From positions 1 to 64,000 of the forward strand of contig CAIOTF010000051.1 in NCBI GenBank assembly GCA_903861125.1: 64,000 nucleotides of DNA, in the 5' to 3' direction. Both the position numbers and the translations under genes were made by a program. Shown here one piece after another: positions 46,201 through 54,806 of the stretch; position 1 is the first letter of the stretch, and every line of letters starts with the position of its first letter. Source of the stretch: an uncultured Ignavibacteriota bacterium. Lineage in GTDB: Bacteria; Bacteroidota; Ignavibacteria; UBA10030; UBA8401. Under the pieces are notes generated by a model that worked only from the letters and a program-made list of their open reading frames with translations, was not told the origin of the DNA and searched no databases.

Positions 46201-46513
46201 GCGTCGTAGTATAACCGACCTGCAGTCCGTTGTTCTTAGCTCTGTAATACAGCGGATGTGCATACATATTATTCGAGAAAGCATCCCCGTAAAAAGGATA
46301 GATCAGACTGCTCCAGTAATCATTCGTCTGCACCGGCTTCTGAAATGCGGCAGAAACCTTCGGAACGGCAACGGCCCCTGCGGATGTTTGCGGACCGACG
46401 GCGCCGGAGGGAAGTGTTGTTCCATAGCTTCCTTTCCCGACCGTTACGCTTTGAGCCGAACCGATGATTACGGCAGAAATGAACAGACAGACAATCATTG
46501 TAAATTTTTTCAT
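43229..46513 (-). CDS. T9SS-exported GH81 endo-beta-1,3-glucanase with PKD and CBM6
   Basis: About 1094 residues from ATG 46513, preceded by AAGAAAGAG and starting a signal peptide; the frame to 46549 adds a non-signal leader. The GH81 domain (about 30-730) has NDHNFHAGYAIMG and NNEESSSESMNFA with the expected catalytic glutamates. Then a PKD domain (YSWNFGDGKSAS), a CBM6-like carbohydrate-binding module (LIQAENYDNGGEG, GEWLEYTI) and the T9SS sorting domain. GH81 enzymes cut beta-1,3-glucans such as laminarin. A weak sigma-54-like site lies about 57-71 bases upstream of the ATG. Confidence 0.92.
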   Translation of the reverse strand: MKKFTMIVCLFISAVIIGSAQSVTVGKGSYGTTLPSGAVGPQTSAGAVAVPKVSAAFQKPVQTNDYWSSLIYPFYGDAFSNNMYAHPLYYRAKNNGLQVGYTTTPTYAASDYLFPFSQQLTIGVAGLSAAKTFTDDYGDWTVTALWDDGTRTMKATLGHGLPFVYFIISGGNASITSGTTPTIWYNQKGVVGMTVDGRHYGIFAPDSSTWSGTTTLQSSLNGKNYFSVALLPDNTPATLETYRQHAYAFVTGSSVSWAYNEATAKLTSTFTYTTELKEAKNGNLNQTLTALYRHQWLNTSSTLTSYEYTSVAGKMKVFDGNQFTTVLTFEGVLPALPDQGDYNRTDLLAMVNAVSSETLPVTGTYENGKAIARFAHLVNIADQLGATTARDKFISEIKKRLEEWFTAGGTQSYVYNTTWKTLTGYPSGYGADNQINDHNFHAGYAIMGAAIVAQFDSAWGAKENWGGMVDLLIRDGNNYDRSDTRFPFLRAFDPYAGHSWEAGHGDFGDGNNEESSSESMNFATAVTLWGAVTGQKDVRDLGIYLYATERTAIEQYWFDVDDAVFPASYSFKALGMVWGGKGVHSTWFGANPEFIHGINMLPFTGGSLYLGRRPDYVKANYDEIVKELNGPPSTWPDIIWQYLSLTDPAAALSLYFANPSYTPFDGETKAHTYHWLSNMKKMGQLDITVTADLPTYAVLKNSTGEKTYVAYNPAPDSVSVHFSDGYTLNVPPKRMRSVSTAAVNLNAPVALLIADKTRGKMPLKVSFTGSKSSDRNNSPLSYSWNFGDGKSASTADTVHLFTDAGTYKVVMTVTNQLQLSTKDSSVITVLGNGTPYTGTPILVPALIQAENYDNGGEGVAYHDNDAKNVGLAYRPNEGVDLEASNDQGFDVYWMTAGEWLEYTIQVPNDGNYDVIPNVATVPGFGNFHILINNVDISGKQAVLNTGGWQMWKPVSILNVPLKAGKQILRIEIDTDTPSEKANWLFSLNSIQVKLSNSAGVIDHTLAPSTFSLEQNYPNPFNPSTTIQYQLPVSGFVKLTVFDVLGKEIETLVNKKQEAGNYSVQFNASRRTSGLFFYKLQSGTFTDVKKMQLIK

Positions 46514-46569
46514 AGACTCTTTCTTAAGAAATGTTCGTTCTCGATACAAGCATTAAATCAATGTTTTGT

Positions 46570-46584
46570 GCATAAATCGAGCCA
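46570..46584 (-). promoter_or_regulatory. Weak sigma-54-like promoter of GH81 gene
   Basis: Minus strand TGGCTC-GATTT-ATGC, with GG and GC ten bases apart and one mismatch in each half. Leader of about 45 bases. Confidence 0.35.
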
Positions 46585-46733
46585 CGTTATAGAACTTAAA
46601 AAGCATCGGGAAAGAGAGGAAGGCGGAGATCACGATAGCAATAATTTATCAATATGATAGCAAATTTCTTATCAAATTGATAACGGTAAATGAAATTACA
46701 CGGAGCGGAATATTGTAAAAGATTATAAAATGG

Positions 46734-46761
46734 AAAACGCCACATTTTCAAAGGGCGTTTT
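46734..46761. terminator. Hairpin downstream of the 47021-62559 gene run
   Basis: Perfect 8-bp stem AAAACGCC / GGCGTTTT with a 12-base loop. A-rich on one side and T-rich on the other, so it could stop transcription in either direction; about 260 bases past the alpha/beta hydrolase stop. Confidence 0.5.
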
Positions 46762-47020
46762 GTTGTGCACCGGAAGAGAATCTAACTCCTCGCACTCAGC
46801 CCCGCTCCGAAGGAATCCCTCAGGGAGAATCTTACTTTTTTCATGAATTGAAGTGTGAGATTTCTCGTGGTGGACCTTTGGGGAATTGACAATGCACAAC
46901 TAGTTTTTCAGAAGTTTGTATATCATTGATTTCGTCTGCACAACCAATGAAAACCGATAATAATCAATGATGAAGCATTGAGCATAGCTCATACCGTATG
47001 CTTAGTAGTGACATTGATTT

Positions 47021-47833
47021 TTATTTGTTCACTGAAGACAAATATTCATCCACGATGTTATTAAATACTTTGGGACATTCAAAGTATGTTGAATGTCCTG
47101 CCTTTGGAATTGATTTCCAATGTGCATCAGAAAGAAGAGATGCGGCCGCGGCCGCTGCCGTTGGAGGGAAAAGCAGATCCTCTTCCCCTGTTATAAAACA
47201 AACCGGAATCTTTAGTTCGGAAAATTTTTTAGGAGAAAGAGTGCGGGTGTTGTGAATACGTACGCGCAAAGATTCTTTAAAGTCAGTCGGTGACAATTCA
47301 TTGATATGTTTGAAGAGATAATAGAGAGACGCTTGTTCGTCTGCCATGCGACGACCGGCCCCGGGGAGAATACTGTGAGCGCGGAGATTTGATTTTTCCT
47401 GATCTGCCCAAACTTTCCACTGTTGAATGTGAACAATTTCAGGATGCTCGATCGATTCATAGTTCAGTGTGCCTGTTGTCGATGCCATGATCAACGCAGA
47501 CACTTGAGATTGTTTACGTAACGCATATTCCAAACATGACCATCCGCCAAACGATTGAGCAACCAGTGAGACACTATCCAATTTCAGATGGTCGATGAGT
47601 GCAGAAAGGTCATCGGCAAAAACAGATATTTCAGGGATCTCAGAAATGAAAGCGTTAGGCCAAAAACCGCGATGTGAAAAAGTGACGCACGTAAATTTTT
47701 TTTCAAAGTGTGGAATTTGCTGCCACCACGAAAGAATATTTCCGCCAAGCCCATGCACAAAAACAAGCGCCGGGCCACTTCCGGTCACTTCATAGTATAT
47801 TTCACAATCCGGACGTTTGAGAGATCCTTTCAT
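47021..47833 (-). CDS. Alpha/beta hydrolase
   Basis: 270 residues, no signal peptide, cytoplasmic. The oxyanion region is VHGLGGN, the nucleophile S94 is in VAQSFGGWS, the acid Asp is in TGEEDLLFPP and the His is in KAGHSTYFE, a complete triad. The family includes esterases and proline iminopeptidase-like enzymes; nothing in the sequence decides between them. Its start overlaps the POT transporter stop by four bases, so a role with imported peptides is plausible. Last gene of the long minus-strand run. Confidence 0.85.
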   Translation of the reverse strand: MKGSLKRPDCEIYYEVTGSGPALVFVHGLGGNILSWWQQIPHFEKKFTCVTFSHRGFWPNAFISEIPEISVFADDLSALIDHLKLDSVSLVAQSFGGWSCLEYALRKQSQVSALIMASTTGTLNYESIEHPEIVHIQQWKVWADQEKSNLRAHSILPGAGRRMADEQASLYYLFKHINELSPTDFKESLRVRIHNTRTLSPKKFSELKIPVCFITGEEDLLFPPTAAAAAASLLSDAHWKSIPKAGHSTYFECPKVFNNIVDEYLSSVNK

Positions 47834-49224
47834 CCTTGAACCTCTGTGAGACTAGAAGAATTTTTCGCAATATCATTCCGCCGCGTTACTATAATAAACA
47901 ACAGCAGGCAGGCTGAAGTAAAAAGGCCTATACCAATAAAATAGTACCAAATCTGGTGCGCGTCCTGATAATAGACCGCCCGCTCAAGTACGGTCAATCC
48001 TGCCGGAAGTGTCTTCGGGTCTGGACAATAGCGGTCCAGCAAATATCCGGAAAGAATAAATCCTGCAATAGCGGCAAAGAAAGAATAGAGATAACTGAAA
48101 CCGAGGTACGCCCCCTCTTCCCCTTTCGGCGCCAGCAATGAAAAATATTCGAGATACCGCGGCGAAATGAAACTTTCCGCAAATCCCTGCAGCGCAATCC
48201 CTACGACCAATGTAATGACAAGAGGATGAGCGGAAAAAAGCCCGAAGAATGAAATTGAACTGCCAACCGCACCTTCCATCATCTGACCCAGGGAAATAAC
48301 GAATGCCGCCACCGGAACAAGCAGCATTCCGATAAAGATGGATGTGGATGCCTTTCTCTTGCTCATCAACTTTGTTATCAGCACAACAAAAAGTACCACA
48401 ATCAACGGATTGATGTTGGCGATCCATTCCGGTTTTGCATTTTCTCCCAGCAGACGGATCACATATTTTGGCATCGTTGCGTATAATTGATACTGCGTTG
48501 TCCAAAATCCGGAGACAATGAGGATCAGCATCATGATGCGGGGATTTGAGACAACCTTCCGAAGTGAATGGATAATTTCCTTGATGCTTTTTGTCTGCCG
48601 CTGATTCGGCTCATTTTTGAACGCAAACAAAGCAAACAGCAACGCTATAAACGACATGCCCGCCGAAAAGAAATTAACAAAATCGAGGCCCCAGCCGATC
48701 CGTATAAATGGGACAAATGTTTTTCCGCTGAACGAACCGATATTGACAATCCAGTAGAACAGCGCAAATCCTTTTGCACGATTCTCTTCCGTTGTCAGTT
48801 TCGTTATTGTTCCGGCGATCAGCGGTTTAATGAATGATCCGCCGATGGCGATCATCGCTAAAGTAAAGAGAACAACGGTTTTGGTTTGATACAGGCCCAG
48901 TAATGTATAACCGATCGTGAGAAGTGAAAAAGCGGTTACCAGTCCATTCTTAAAGCCGATCCTGTCAGAAATTGCACCGGCAAACGGAGGTAAAAAATAT
49001 AAGAACGCAACAAATGCACCGGCCACGTAGCCGGTTTCTTTATCAGTGAATCCTACTCGATCCGTCAAGTACAGCGTGATCGCAATATAGAATCCATAGA
49101 ATGCCGCACGCTCCAGCAGTTCCATGAAATTGGCGGTCCAAAACGCTTTCGGAAACTTTTCGGTATTTTCAGCCTGCTCTGTCATTGTATCTGCTGCATC
49201 AACTTCCTGCAATCGTTTCATCAT
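47830..49224 (-). CDS. POT/PTR-family proton-dependent peptide transporter
   Basis: 464 residues with about 12-14 helices. MELLERAAFYGFYIAITLYL carries the N-terminal E-x-x-E-R-type motif and Y-G of the POT (PTR2) family, which imports di- and tripeptides with protons. The first ATGs (49224, 49221) lie inside the end of nhaC; ATG 49185 with AGGAAG upstream is an alternative start that removes the overlap. It sits between nhaC and the hydrolase gene, downstream of peptidase genes, consistent with uptake of their products. Confidence 0.82.
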   Translation of the reverse strand: MMKRLQEVDAADTMTEQAENTEKFPKAFWTANFMELLERAAFYGFYIAITLYLTDRVGFTDKETGYVAGAFVAFLYFLPPFAGAISDRIGFKNGLVTAFSLLTIGYTLLGLYQTKTVVLFTLAMIAIGGSFIKPLIAGTITKLTTEENRAKGFALFYWIVNIGSFSGKTFVPFIRIGWGLDFVNFFSAGMSFIALLFALFAFKNEPNQRQTKSIKEIIHSLRKVVSNPRIMMLILIVSGFWTTQYQLYATMPKYVIRLLGENAKPEWIANINPLIVVLFVVLITKLMSKRKASTSIFIGMLLVPVAAFVISLGQMMEGAVGSSISFFGLFSAHPLVITLVVGIALQGFAESFISPRYLEYFSLLAPKGEEGAYLGFSYLYSFFAAIAGFILSGYLLDRYCPDPKTLPAGLTVLERAVYYQDAHQIWYYFIGIGLFTSACLLLFIIVTRRNDIAKNSSSLTEVQG

Positions 49225-50629
49225 CCTGTTTCAGCGGCGCGGTCTTAAAACCTATTGCTCCGTACAGTAATGGAAATAAAAATCCAATGTAATTGAATAC
49301 TGCCCACGGAGCGTACTCCCACGTGGAAACTCCCAGTGTACCGGTCATATACACGCCGGCTATTGCCCACGGCACAACCGGAACTATGGAATGAGCCTCC
49401 TGTGTTGCGCGCGCAAGATTTTTCGCCGCCAGACTCTTTGCTCGGAACGCAGGAGCAAATAGTTCGCCGGGAATCAGTACGCTTAGATAGGCGCTTCCCG
49501 TCACCAAGGCCGTCATTAACGCAGCGGCAACTCCGGAAGCAATAAGAAGAGCGGTAGTTTTTGCAAAGTGAAGAATCTTTTCCAGAAGAAGATCGAGCAT
49601 TCCCGCTTTTTGTACTATTCCCGCAAAGGCAAATGCGCAGAATGCAAGCAGGGATATCTTCATCATTTCCTGCAATCCGCCGCGGGAAAGAAGCTGATTC
49701 ACTTCCGGCATGTTCGTTGCAGCCGTGTAACCGGAAACACAATATTCCATTCCGTTCATCAGCGGCTTTCCCTGGAGCGTTGATGCAAGAATAAGCGCGG
49801 TTGCCGCCGAGAGAAGCATTCCGGGTATAGCCGGCTTACGCATGAACGTTAGCACTAGAACGATGAGAGGGGGCAACAGAAGAAGCCAGTGGTAGGTAAA
49901 GTTCGACCGCAATGTTGTTTGAATAAGAATAATTTTTTCGGTGCTGACGCTATGAATGGCAAATTGCGTACCGGCGATCCAGTATACAATAAGACCGATG
50001 ACGTATGCGGGAAGTGTTGTCCAGAGCAGGTGCTGAATGGTATCGATCACATTGCAGCGAACGGCTGCCGAAGCAAGATTCACCGATGCGGCAAATGGAG
50101 AGATCTTATCGCCGAGATACGCTCCGGCCACGATTGCTCCGGCTGCAGGTGCCAACGGTATGCCCATTCCCTGCGCAATGCCGATGAATGCTATTCCCAC
50201 CGTACCCGCCGTACCGTATGCCGTGCCGGTCAACAGCGAAATTATTCCGCACACAACGCACGCCGTCACCAGAAACATCGAGGGTGAAACGATGCCCAGT
50301 CCGTAATCGATCAACATCGGAATGGAGCCGCACGCGATCCATGATGCAATCATAACGCCGACAACAATAATGATCATCTGCGCCGGCATTGCCTTCGCAA
50401 TTGAATCAATGATACCGCTTTCAATATCCTTCCAGTTATATCCCAGCCGAAGCGCCATGCCTCCGGCAATGATGGAGGCGCAGATCAGCAGTATCTCTAC
50501 AGGATATTGCAGAACACCATATCCGACGCCGAGAAGAATTGCCATTCCGATGATCGGTACAAACGCTTCCCAGAGTTCCGGTTTACGCTTTTTTTTCAAC
50601 TTTTTCACGGTATTTGATGAAGGATTCAT
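49199..50629 (-). CDS. nhaC: NhaC-family Na+/H+ antiporter
   Basis: 476 residues, about 11-12 helices. The family hallmark GAYLGDKISPFAASVNLAS is present, along with LTGTAYGTAGTVGIAFIGI. NhaC members exchange sodium for protons, and relatives swap other ion or organic-acid pairs. It stands between the M14 peptidase and the POT transporter genes with a 36-base gap before it, suggesting a link with ion-coupled peptide uptake. Confidence 0.88.
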   Translation of the reverse strand: MNPSSNTVKKLKKKRKPELWEAFVPIIGMAILLGVGYGVLQYPVEILLICASIIAGGMALRLGYNWKDIESGIIDSIAKAMPAQMIIIVVGVMIASWIACGSIPMLIDYGLGIVSPSMFLVTACVVCGIISLLTGTAYGTAGTVGIAFIGIAQGMGIPLAPAAGAIVAGAYLGDKISPFAASVNLASAAVRCNVIDTIQHLLWTTLPAYVIGLIVYWIAGTQFAIHSVSTEKIILIQTTLRSNFTYHWLLLLPPLIVLVLTFMRKPAIPGMLLSAATALILASTLQGKPLMNGMEYCVSGYTAATNMPEVNQLLSRGGLQEMMKISLLAFCAFAFAGIVQKAGMLDLLLEKILHFAKTTALLIASGVAAALMTALVTGSAYLSVLIPGELFAPAFRAKSLAAKNLARATQEAHSIVPVVPWAIAGVYMTGTLGVSTWEYAPWAVFNYIGFLFPLLYGAIGFKTAPLKQDDETIAGS

Positions 50630-50665
50630 TCTTTGCTTTCACAATGGATTTGAGGTCTTCGTTGG

Positions 50666-52141
50666 TTATTGTACAATTCTATAAATGGGATATTCGCTGT
50701 TCGGCATCCGCAATGCGGAGAATGATTCTTCCTGCGCCACTCCCCACATGGAAGCCGGTTCGAGTGCAATCACCAGCATCGTTGATGCCGGTTGGGAAAG
50801 AGAAATCAGATAGTCACCGGGATTCGCAGTCATTGATCCGTTTTTTACTTGAGTCGATATGTTGATGAATGGTTTATTTTCCATCCAAACCGGCGCAGTG
50901 TTCGTGATCGTATATTTCTCAACATTTTGCACATATGATGTTTCAACTTTTTTCATCTGCACGCCATGGCGCTTTAATAGTTCGATGATCGCAGACTGAG
51001 ATTGAGGAATGAGATACGCTTTCGGTCGGGTCACAGAAAAAAGGGGCTTTACTTCGGGTGCAGATCTCATTGAAACAAGCGTATCGGAATCGGTGGCGAG
51101 ACTTTTCATCGGCAACGTAATGTTTTCCCCGGCATGAAGATAGTCCATTCTGACGATAACCGGCTCTACGGTTGTGAGCAATTTCTTCTTCTCATTCTGA
51201 ACCAGCAGATGAATTTCGCCGGAATACCGGTCGGCAAACCGGAGGAACGCCTCGACCGCACATACCTGTCCGTCTGTTCTCCGTTTGATCTCATCATGGA
51301 AATTACGCCCGTTTTTCCCTTCAAGAATGAATGAAAATGTATTGAGGATGGCAAGACTTTGACGTCCGTCGTCGATGCTGGTGGTACTCGGCCGCACGGT
51401 ATCGCCCGGTCCGTCCATCTTTAGATAATTTGAAAACCGGAGATTCTGTTTTGACAATTCTGTTTCAAGAAAAGGAAAGAGTTTTTTTAATCCATACTCC
51501 CTTATGGAAAGCGGAATATTGAGATTGCTCGGTGCACCAAACTGTTCGTCGACAGCGCGGACATATCCGGCCGCAAGGAATTCCTTTCGATAGGCTGAAA
51601 ATTCATGCACGTCCAGCGTCACTTCCGGCTGAATGCGGGCAAATGCGGCATGGATCGCTTGCGTTTCGGGCTGCGAAAGCAGTACGTGATCGCGGTTCAA
51701 ATCCTCCTTATTGGCATTCGCCCGTTTGCCTGATTCATTTCCGTCGGGATTTGCGGACGGAAGAACATACAGATCGATGTTGGGATACAGAATATTTTTT
51801 TCATCCGACGCGATCTTCTGCAATATTTCCAGCGCTGCTTCTTTTCCGGATGCCTCGTTACCGTGCTGCTGACAGAAAAGAAGTACCTTGATCTTCGCTC
51901 CTCCCCCTTTTGGTGTCACGTGAACAAGCGGTATCGCCCTTCCCTGTACCGACATACCGATTGTATCAACGACAAATCTTTTTGACAGCAATGAAAGCTC
52001 GGTGACAAATGAAAGTAATTCATTGTGCGACGTGACTTTTTTGAACTGATTGCGTGCCAGCGGTGTGAGCGGTGATTCTGCCTGTACAACAAATGAGAAA
52101 ATAGTGAGATGGACAATGATGGAGACGAAAATATTTTTCAT
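50666..52141 (-). CDS. Exported M14-family zinc carboxypeptidase
   Basis: 491 residues with signal peptide (about 1-21). Zinc ligands H93 and E96 in FCQQHGNEASG and the third His in TLDVHEFSAY; LPSANPDGNESG and EDLNRDH are the usual substrate-binding parts. A C-terminal beta domain of about 170 residues follows; no sorting domain, so probably periplasmic. Related to, but shorter than, the 854-residue M14 enzyme at 22920. Directly after the M20 peptidase gene in the run. Confidence 0.87.
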   Translation of the reverse strand: MKNIFVSIIVHLTIFSFVVQAESPLTPLARNQFKKVTSHNELLSFVTELSLLSKRFVVDTIGMSVQGRAIPLVHVTPKGGGAKIKVLLFCQQHGNEASGKEAALEILQKIASDEKNILYPNIDLYVLPSANPDGNESGKRANANKEDLNRDHVLLSQPETQAIHAAFARIQPEVTLDVHEFSAYRKEFLAAGYVRAVDEQFGAPSNLNIPLSIREYGLKKLFPFLETELSKQNLRFSNYLKMDGPGDTVRPSTTSIDDGRQSLAILNTFSFILEGKNGRNFHDEIKRRTDGQVCAVEAFLRFADRYSGEIHLLVQNEKKKLLTTVEPVIVRMDYLHAGENITLPMKSLATDSDTLVSMRSAPEVKPLFSVTRPKAYLIPQSQSAIIELLKRHGVQMKKVETSYVQNVEKYTITNTAPVWMENKPFINISTQVKNGSMTANPGDYLISLSQPASTMLVIALEPASMWGVAQEESFSALRMPNSEYPIYRIVQ

Positions 52142-52201
52142 ATGGTTAGAGTGAAAAGGTATGATGTCAATAAAATCCGAAAAGCAGCCGCCTTAGTATT
52201 A

Positions 52202-53329
52202 CTATCCCTTGGCGATCTGACGGACAAGATTCAATCCAATCCGTGCCGTTGTGATAAGATCTTCTACGGCAATATATTCCTGAAATGAATGCGCATTTTT
52301 GAAACCGACTCCGAGATTGAGCATGGGGATGCCGTTCTTGTTCAGCACGTTGGCGTCGCTCCCTCCGGCATATTTCAATGGCGTTGGTTCAAGGCCGGCT
52401 TCGCGGATCGCTGCGGAGGCAATACGGATCATCGGGTTTTCGTCCGTAAATTGGTAGCCGCCGTATTTTTCCACAAAGGTGAGTTCGACAGTTCCGCCCG
52501 CATCGGATGCTGCATTGTGAAAGGCTTTCTTAATATATTCTATTTGATACTTCAGTTTTTCTTCGTTTGCATTGCGCGTTTCTCCGGTAATTTCCACAAC
52601 GTCCGGGACGACATTGATGGAAGTACCGCCATGGATCGTACCGATATTCATCATACCGGTCTGATCCCAACGTCCCAGTTTCAATGCTGCAATCGACTTG
52701 CTGGCAATTTCAATGGCGTGGATCCCTTTTTCCGGCGAAACAGCTGCATGGGCAGAACGACCATGCACAACAGCCTTAAACGAAACGGCCGCCGGCGCTT
52801 CAACAATATAATTTCCCGGTGATGCCTGGCAGTCGAAAACGAATCCAAACGGTGCAGAAAAATCCGACCGCTTCACATATTTTGCGCCGTGCATTCCCGC
52901 TTCTTCGCAGACGGTGCATAATACTTCAATAGGACCATGTGGAATTTTTTCATCGTGCAGAGTCTGAAGAATTTCAAGGATAATGGCCAGACCAGAACGG
53001 TCGTCACCGCCAAGAATCGTTGTTCCGTCTGTCGCTATCGTTCCATTCTTCAGAACGTGTTTAAGATTTTTTGTCGACTGTACGGTATCCATATGCGCGC
53101 AGAGCAGAACAGGCTGAACGTCAACCGTCCCCTTTAAGCGTGCATGAATATTTCCGGAGTTGCCGCCGAATGTTGATCCGGCATCATCGATGCGCGATTC
53201 CATTCCAAGAGCATCAAATCTCACGGTCATTTCGCGTGCCACGTCCGATTCTTTTCCGTGGATACCGTCAATCAGACCAAGCGTCAAAAAATTCTGTACT
53301 AAACGATCGTTATTTACCATACGGTTCAT
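52202..53329 (-). CDS. M20-family peptidase, PepT-like
   Basis: 375 residues, no signal peptide. Di-zinc site: CAHMDTVQ (H79, D81), LGGDDRSG (bridging Asp near 109-110), CEEAGMHGA (catalytic and metal Glu 142-143), the later Asp in FDCQASPG and the last His in NAHSFQEYI. The dimerisation domain lies about 180-290. This fits the PepT/tripeptidase T-like branch of M20, which splits small peptides in the cytoplasm. Follows the esterase-like T9SS gene by 28 bases. Confidence 0.88.
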   Translation of the reverse strand: MNRMVNNDRLVQNFLTLGLIDGIHGKESDVAREMTVRFDALGMESRIDDAGSTFGGNSGNIHARLKGTVDVQPVLLCAHMDTVQSTKNLKHVLKNGTIATDGTTILGGDDRSGLAIILEILQTLHDEKIPHGPIEVLCTVCEEAGMHGAKYVKRSDFSAPFGFVFDCQASPGNYIVEAPAAVSFKAVVHGRSAHAAVSPEKGIHAIEIASKSIAALKLGRWDQTGMMNIGTIHGGTSINVVPDVVEITGETRNANEEKLKYQIEYIKKAFHNAASDAGGTVELTFVEKYGGYQFTDENPMIRIASAAIREAGLEPTPLKYAGGSDANVLNKNGIPMLNLGVGFKNAHSFQEYIAVEDLITTARIGLNLVRQIAKG

Positions 53330-53357
53330 CTTTCATTTTAAAAATCCGGCAATACAA

Positions 53358-54806
53358 TTATTTAACGAGCAGCAATTTAATCGTTGAACTGCCAATATCA
53401 TTCCGGAGAACACACAAATACATTCCATTCGAGAGAGAGGCACCGGAGAACCGATTACGGTATTCGCCCGGTTCCAAATATTCGTCAACAACACTCCTGA
53501 CCTTCTGGCCAAGGGTGTTGTAAACAATAACGGTCACATGCGATGCCTTCAAAACGGAAAATACAATTTCTGTGGATGGATTAAATGGATTCGGATAACA
53601 TTGCAATGCCTGCCTCGTTGGAACCGCATTCGCTGTACGATGCACTCCTGTCAGCGAACTGATATATTGTCCGGCCGCAACAGCCATCTTCTGATATTCA
53701 TGAGCAGATCCAACCACATCGATCAATTTCCAGTTAAGAGTTGAACTTATCGCTTTTCCTTTTTGGAAAAAATATCCTGCTCGTTCGTACCGATTCCTCC
53801 CCTGTGCATCTGAAAGCGGATCGATATTGAGATTTGAATCGCGCAGAGTATCGGCGGTACCGCGCATAATAACCATCTCACGGGAAGCAAATTCAAGAAG
53901 GTTTTGAGAAGAGATTGACAGAAGCGAATGCTTCGTTCCCCACGGATAAGCAATTGTACTGTCCGGCGCGGTGTACCATCCCGAATTTGCCGGTATCGCG
54001 CGACGGATGAGCGGATCAAAAGCAAACAGGACCATCCTATGAACAAATTGTCCTCCCGCTGAGTGTCCCCACAAAGTATAGGATGAATCTTTTAAGCCCA
54101 ATCCTCGGCAAAGTGCGCGCTCAATTTCGGAAACAACAGTGAACGACCATTTCGTTTTTGGATTGAGCGATCCGGCACCGTCATTACCGGTGAACATGTT
54201 CCCTAATGCATAAGCGTCGCTTGGCCAATCGGTGGTAGTAAATTCCGGCGCAAGAATGATCCAGTTGTTAGCGGACGCAAACGCACTCCACGATAATCCG
54301 TAGTTGTAGGCATTTCGATCAACGCCATGCATCGCAACCAACAACTGATTGTCCGGAGAGAATCCTCCGGAAAGATAGATATGCACCGGGATCGGTTTTG
54401 TGGGGAACGATGGTGACCGGTAAAGATATTTTTGCATCGAACCTTTGCTGAATACCTGCAGCTCAAGAGAATCGTTATCGCTTCCTGACACGGCAAAGAT
54501 TTTATAATACGTATACTTGGAGGCATATTTTATCAAAAGAACTTTTACCGAGTCGCCCGTACCGGAAATTGTATCTCCCACTACCGCATATGCACCGCTG
54601 GTTTCGTCGATCGTATACGTGAATACTTTCCAGTCGATCTGTTTACCGGAATACGATGGGAGAACTTTCACATAGGCGATCCTCACCGTTTGAAGCGGAG
54701 GGATTCTTTCAATAATGGTTGAGGCAGAAAGAGTAGAGATAAAAAGAAAGAGAAGTCCAAAAATAATTTTAAGATTTTTTGTTCCACATCTCAATATGCC
54801 GGTCAC
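53358..54806 (-). CDS. T9SS-exported esterase/depolymerase-like alpha/beta hydrolase
   Basis: 482 residues: signal-type hydrophobic N-terminus (about 12-29), a beta domain, then an alpha/beta-hydrolase domain with LLVAMHGVDRN and nucleophile motif LWGHSAGGQF, and a T9SS sorting domain (CYPNPFNPST core). Similar to secreted PHB-depolymerase or feruloyl-esterase-like proteins. The start is GTG 54806, overlapping the PorV-like stop by four bases; no better in-frame ATG exists. It takes the cargo position of cassette B. Confidence 0.82.
   Translation of the reverse strand: MTGILRCGTKNLKIIFGLLFLFISTLSASTIIERIPPLQTVRIAYVKVLPSYSGKQIDWKVFTYTIDETSGAYAVVGDTISGTGDSVKVLLIKYASKYTYYKIFAVSGSDNDSLELQVFSKGSMQKYLYRSPSFPTKPIPVHIYLSGGFSPDNQLLVAMHGVDRNAYNYGLSWSAFASANNWIILAPEFTTTDWPSDAYALGNMFTGNDGAGSLNPKTKWSFTVVSEIERALCRGLGLKDSSYTLWGHSAGGQFVHRMVLFAFDPLIRRAIPANSGWYTAPDSTIAYPWGTKHSLLSISSQNLLEFASREMVIMRGTADTLRDSNLNIDPLSDAQGRNRYERAGYFFQKGKAISSTLNWKLIDVVGSAHEYQKMAVAAGQYISSLTGVHRTANAVPTRQALQCYPNPFNPSTEIVFSVLKASHVTVIVYNTLGQKVRSVVDEYLEPGEYRNRFSGASLSNGMYLCVLRNDIGSSTIKLLLVK

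Larger units (their letters stand above)
46514..47020. other. 507-base intergenic region
   Basis: No coding frame of quality. It holds the sigma-54-like site near 46577, an AT-rich stretch, the hairpin at 46734-46761, and at about 46772-46850 a degenerate repeat-like segment with CCCTCAGGGAG and GAATC blocks that resembles dispersed REP-type elements. Rest unremarkable. Confidence 0.5.

Noticed and set aside
46755-46850. Possible tRNA fragment on the minus strand (GTTAGATTC followed by TTCCGGTGCAC)
   Set aside because: Resembles a T-arm only loosely; no matching acceptor 5' strand, D-arm or anticodon arm could be placed upstream. More like a degenerate repeat.
46893-46935. TTGACA-type promoter on the plus strand
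   Set aside because: No good -10 element at correct spacing and no plus-strand gene follows; the next gene is on the minus strand.
47984-48505. 173-codon frame inside the POT transporter gene
   Set aside because: Shadow frame of the transporter; Cys/Arg/Gly-rich translation without any domain, while the other frame has clear POT motifs.
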